Shown here: in pieces, positions 4,829 to 5,004 of the stretch
Layout: every line of letters begins with the position of its first letter
How positions within the stretch are numbered: the first letter of the stretch is position 1
Assembly (NCBI GenBank): GCA_900549755.1
Contig: URPQ01000098.1
Coordinates: forward strand, 1 to 5,004
Reading direction: 5' to 3'
Source: an uncultured Oscillospiraceae bacterium
GTDB lineage: Bacteria > Bacillota > Clostridia > Oscillospirales > Acutalibacteraceae
DNA length: 5,004 bases
Position numbers and translations under genes: made by a program
Notes under the pieces: model-generated
Told to the model about the DNA's origin: nothing
Database searches by the model: none
What the model saw: the letters and a program-made list of their open reading frames with translations, nothing else

Positions 4829-5004
4829 TCAGGTGTGCTGCCGTTCATATCGGGTGCCTGACCTCCGCCGAAGCCGCCGCCTTTGTTTCCGCCGCCCATA
4901 CCGCCTGACATTCCGCCGTTGCCGAAAGTGGTGGTAATACCTGTCAGTTTAATATCCAGCGTCTGCGCCGCAGAGGAAACGCTGCCTGATGACGCGCAAC
5001 CGTT
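4801..5004 (-). CDS. Gly-rich, possibly lipoprotein, unknown protein (5' end outside window; 3' end probably truncated)
   Basis: The frame is open from the right edge to TAA at 4803-4801, giving 67 residues. It begins 'NGCASSGSVSSAAQTLDIKL', then 'TGITTTFGN', then a Gly/Met-rich stretch 'GGMSGGMGGGNKGGGFGGG' and 'QAPDMNGSTPEKPNG', ending 'LKRR'. 'NGCASSGS' near the edge could be a lipobox Cys with a Ser-rich linker, although Asn-Gly before Cys is not ideal and the hydrophobic signal would lie outside the window. I do not recognise the family; a cell-surface or secreted protein is the likeliest guess. Its last residues come from reading oxidoreductase DNA in another frame, so the original C-terminus is probably lost. 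It overlaps the oxidoreductase remnant by 28 bases. Confidence 0.5.
   Translation of the reverse strand, partial: NGCASSGSVSSAAQTLDIKLTGITTTFGNGGMSGGMGGGNKGGGFGGGQAPDMNGSTPEKPNGLKRR

Noticed and set aside
1..5004. CRISPR array, tRNA, rRNA, riboswitch or phage attachment site
   Set aside because: No regularly spaced repeats, cloverleaf-like sequence, conserved rRNA segment, known riboswitch core or integrase-linked repeat was seen on either strand.

Overview
The window looks like chromosome from a gut-type Clostridia relative (Oscillospiraceae/Ruminococcaceae-like), judging by the style of the proteins: a clostridial EF-G-like GTPase, a clostridial-type IS1182 transposase, and sugar-catabolism families (FGGY kinase, Gfo/Idh/MocA oxidoreductase, xylose-isomerase-like TIM barrel). 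This placement is inferred from remembered family sequence, not from a search. The left third is visibly AT-richer than the rest.

Layout. 1-287 (+) is the C-terminal end of an FGGY carbohydrate kinase that enters from the left. About 20 bases later, 308-~627 (+) is a fragment of a Gfo/Idh/MocA oxidoreductase that has lost its N-terminus and C-terminus. It runs into an IS1182-family element (631-1632, +) with matching 12-bp terminal inverted repeats, a promoter candidate and terminal hairpins. Its transposase is dead: two internal deletions, a frame change and an in-frame TAG. 1697-3733 (-) is the only clearly intact gene, a 678-residue EF-G paralogue with its own promoter, strong ribosome binding site and TTG start. 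3734-3956 is an AT-rich divider holding that promoter and a good Rho-independent terminator for the leftward genes to its right. 3957-4828 (-) is a compressed remnant of a second Gfo/Idh/MocA oxidoreductase joined to the C-terminal half of a sugar isomerase/epimerase-like TIM barrel. 4801-5004 (-) is the end of a Gly-rich, possibly lipoprotein, gene that enters from the right and runs out of frame into the oxidoreductase remnant.

How it fits together. The kinase, oxidoreductases and TIM barrel are what one expects of sugar or polyol catabolic loci, but apart from the kinase tail they are broken here. An intact, well-signalled translation GTPase sits among decayed metabolic genes and a dead insertion sequence. 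At least two deletion junctions show the same bases readable in the frames of both joined genes, as expected from deletion between short homologies. I see no new multi-gene system, CRISPR array, tRNA or rRNA. The most interesting items are the EF-G paralogue, which departs from consensus at several GTPase motifs, and the decay pattern around it.
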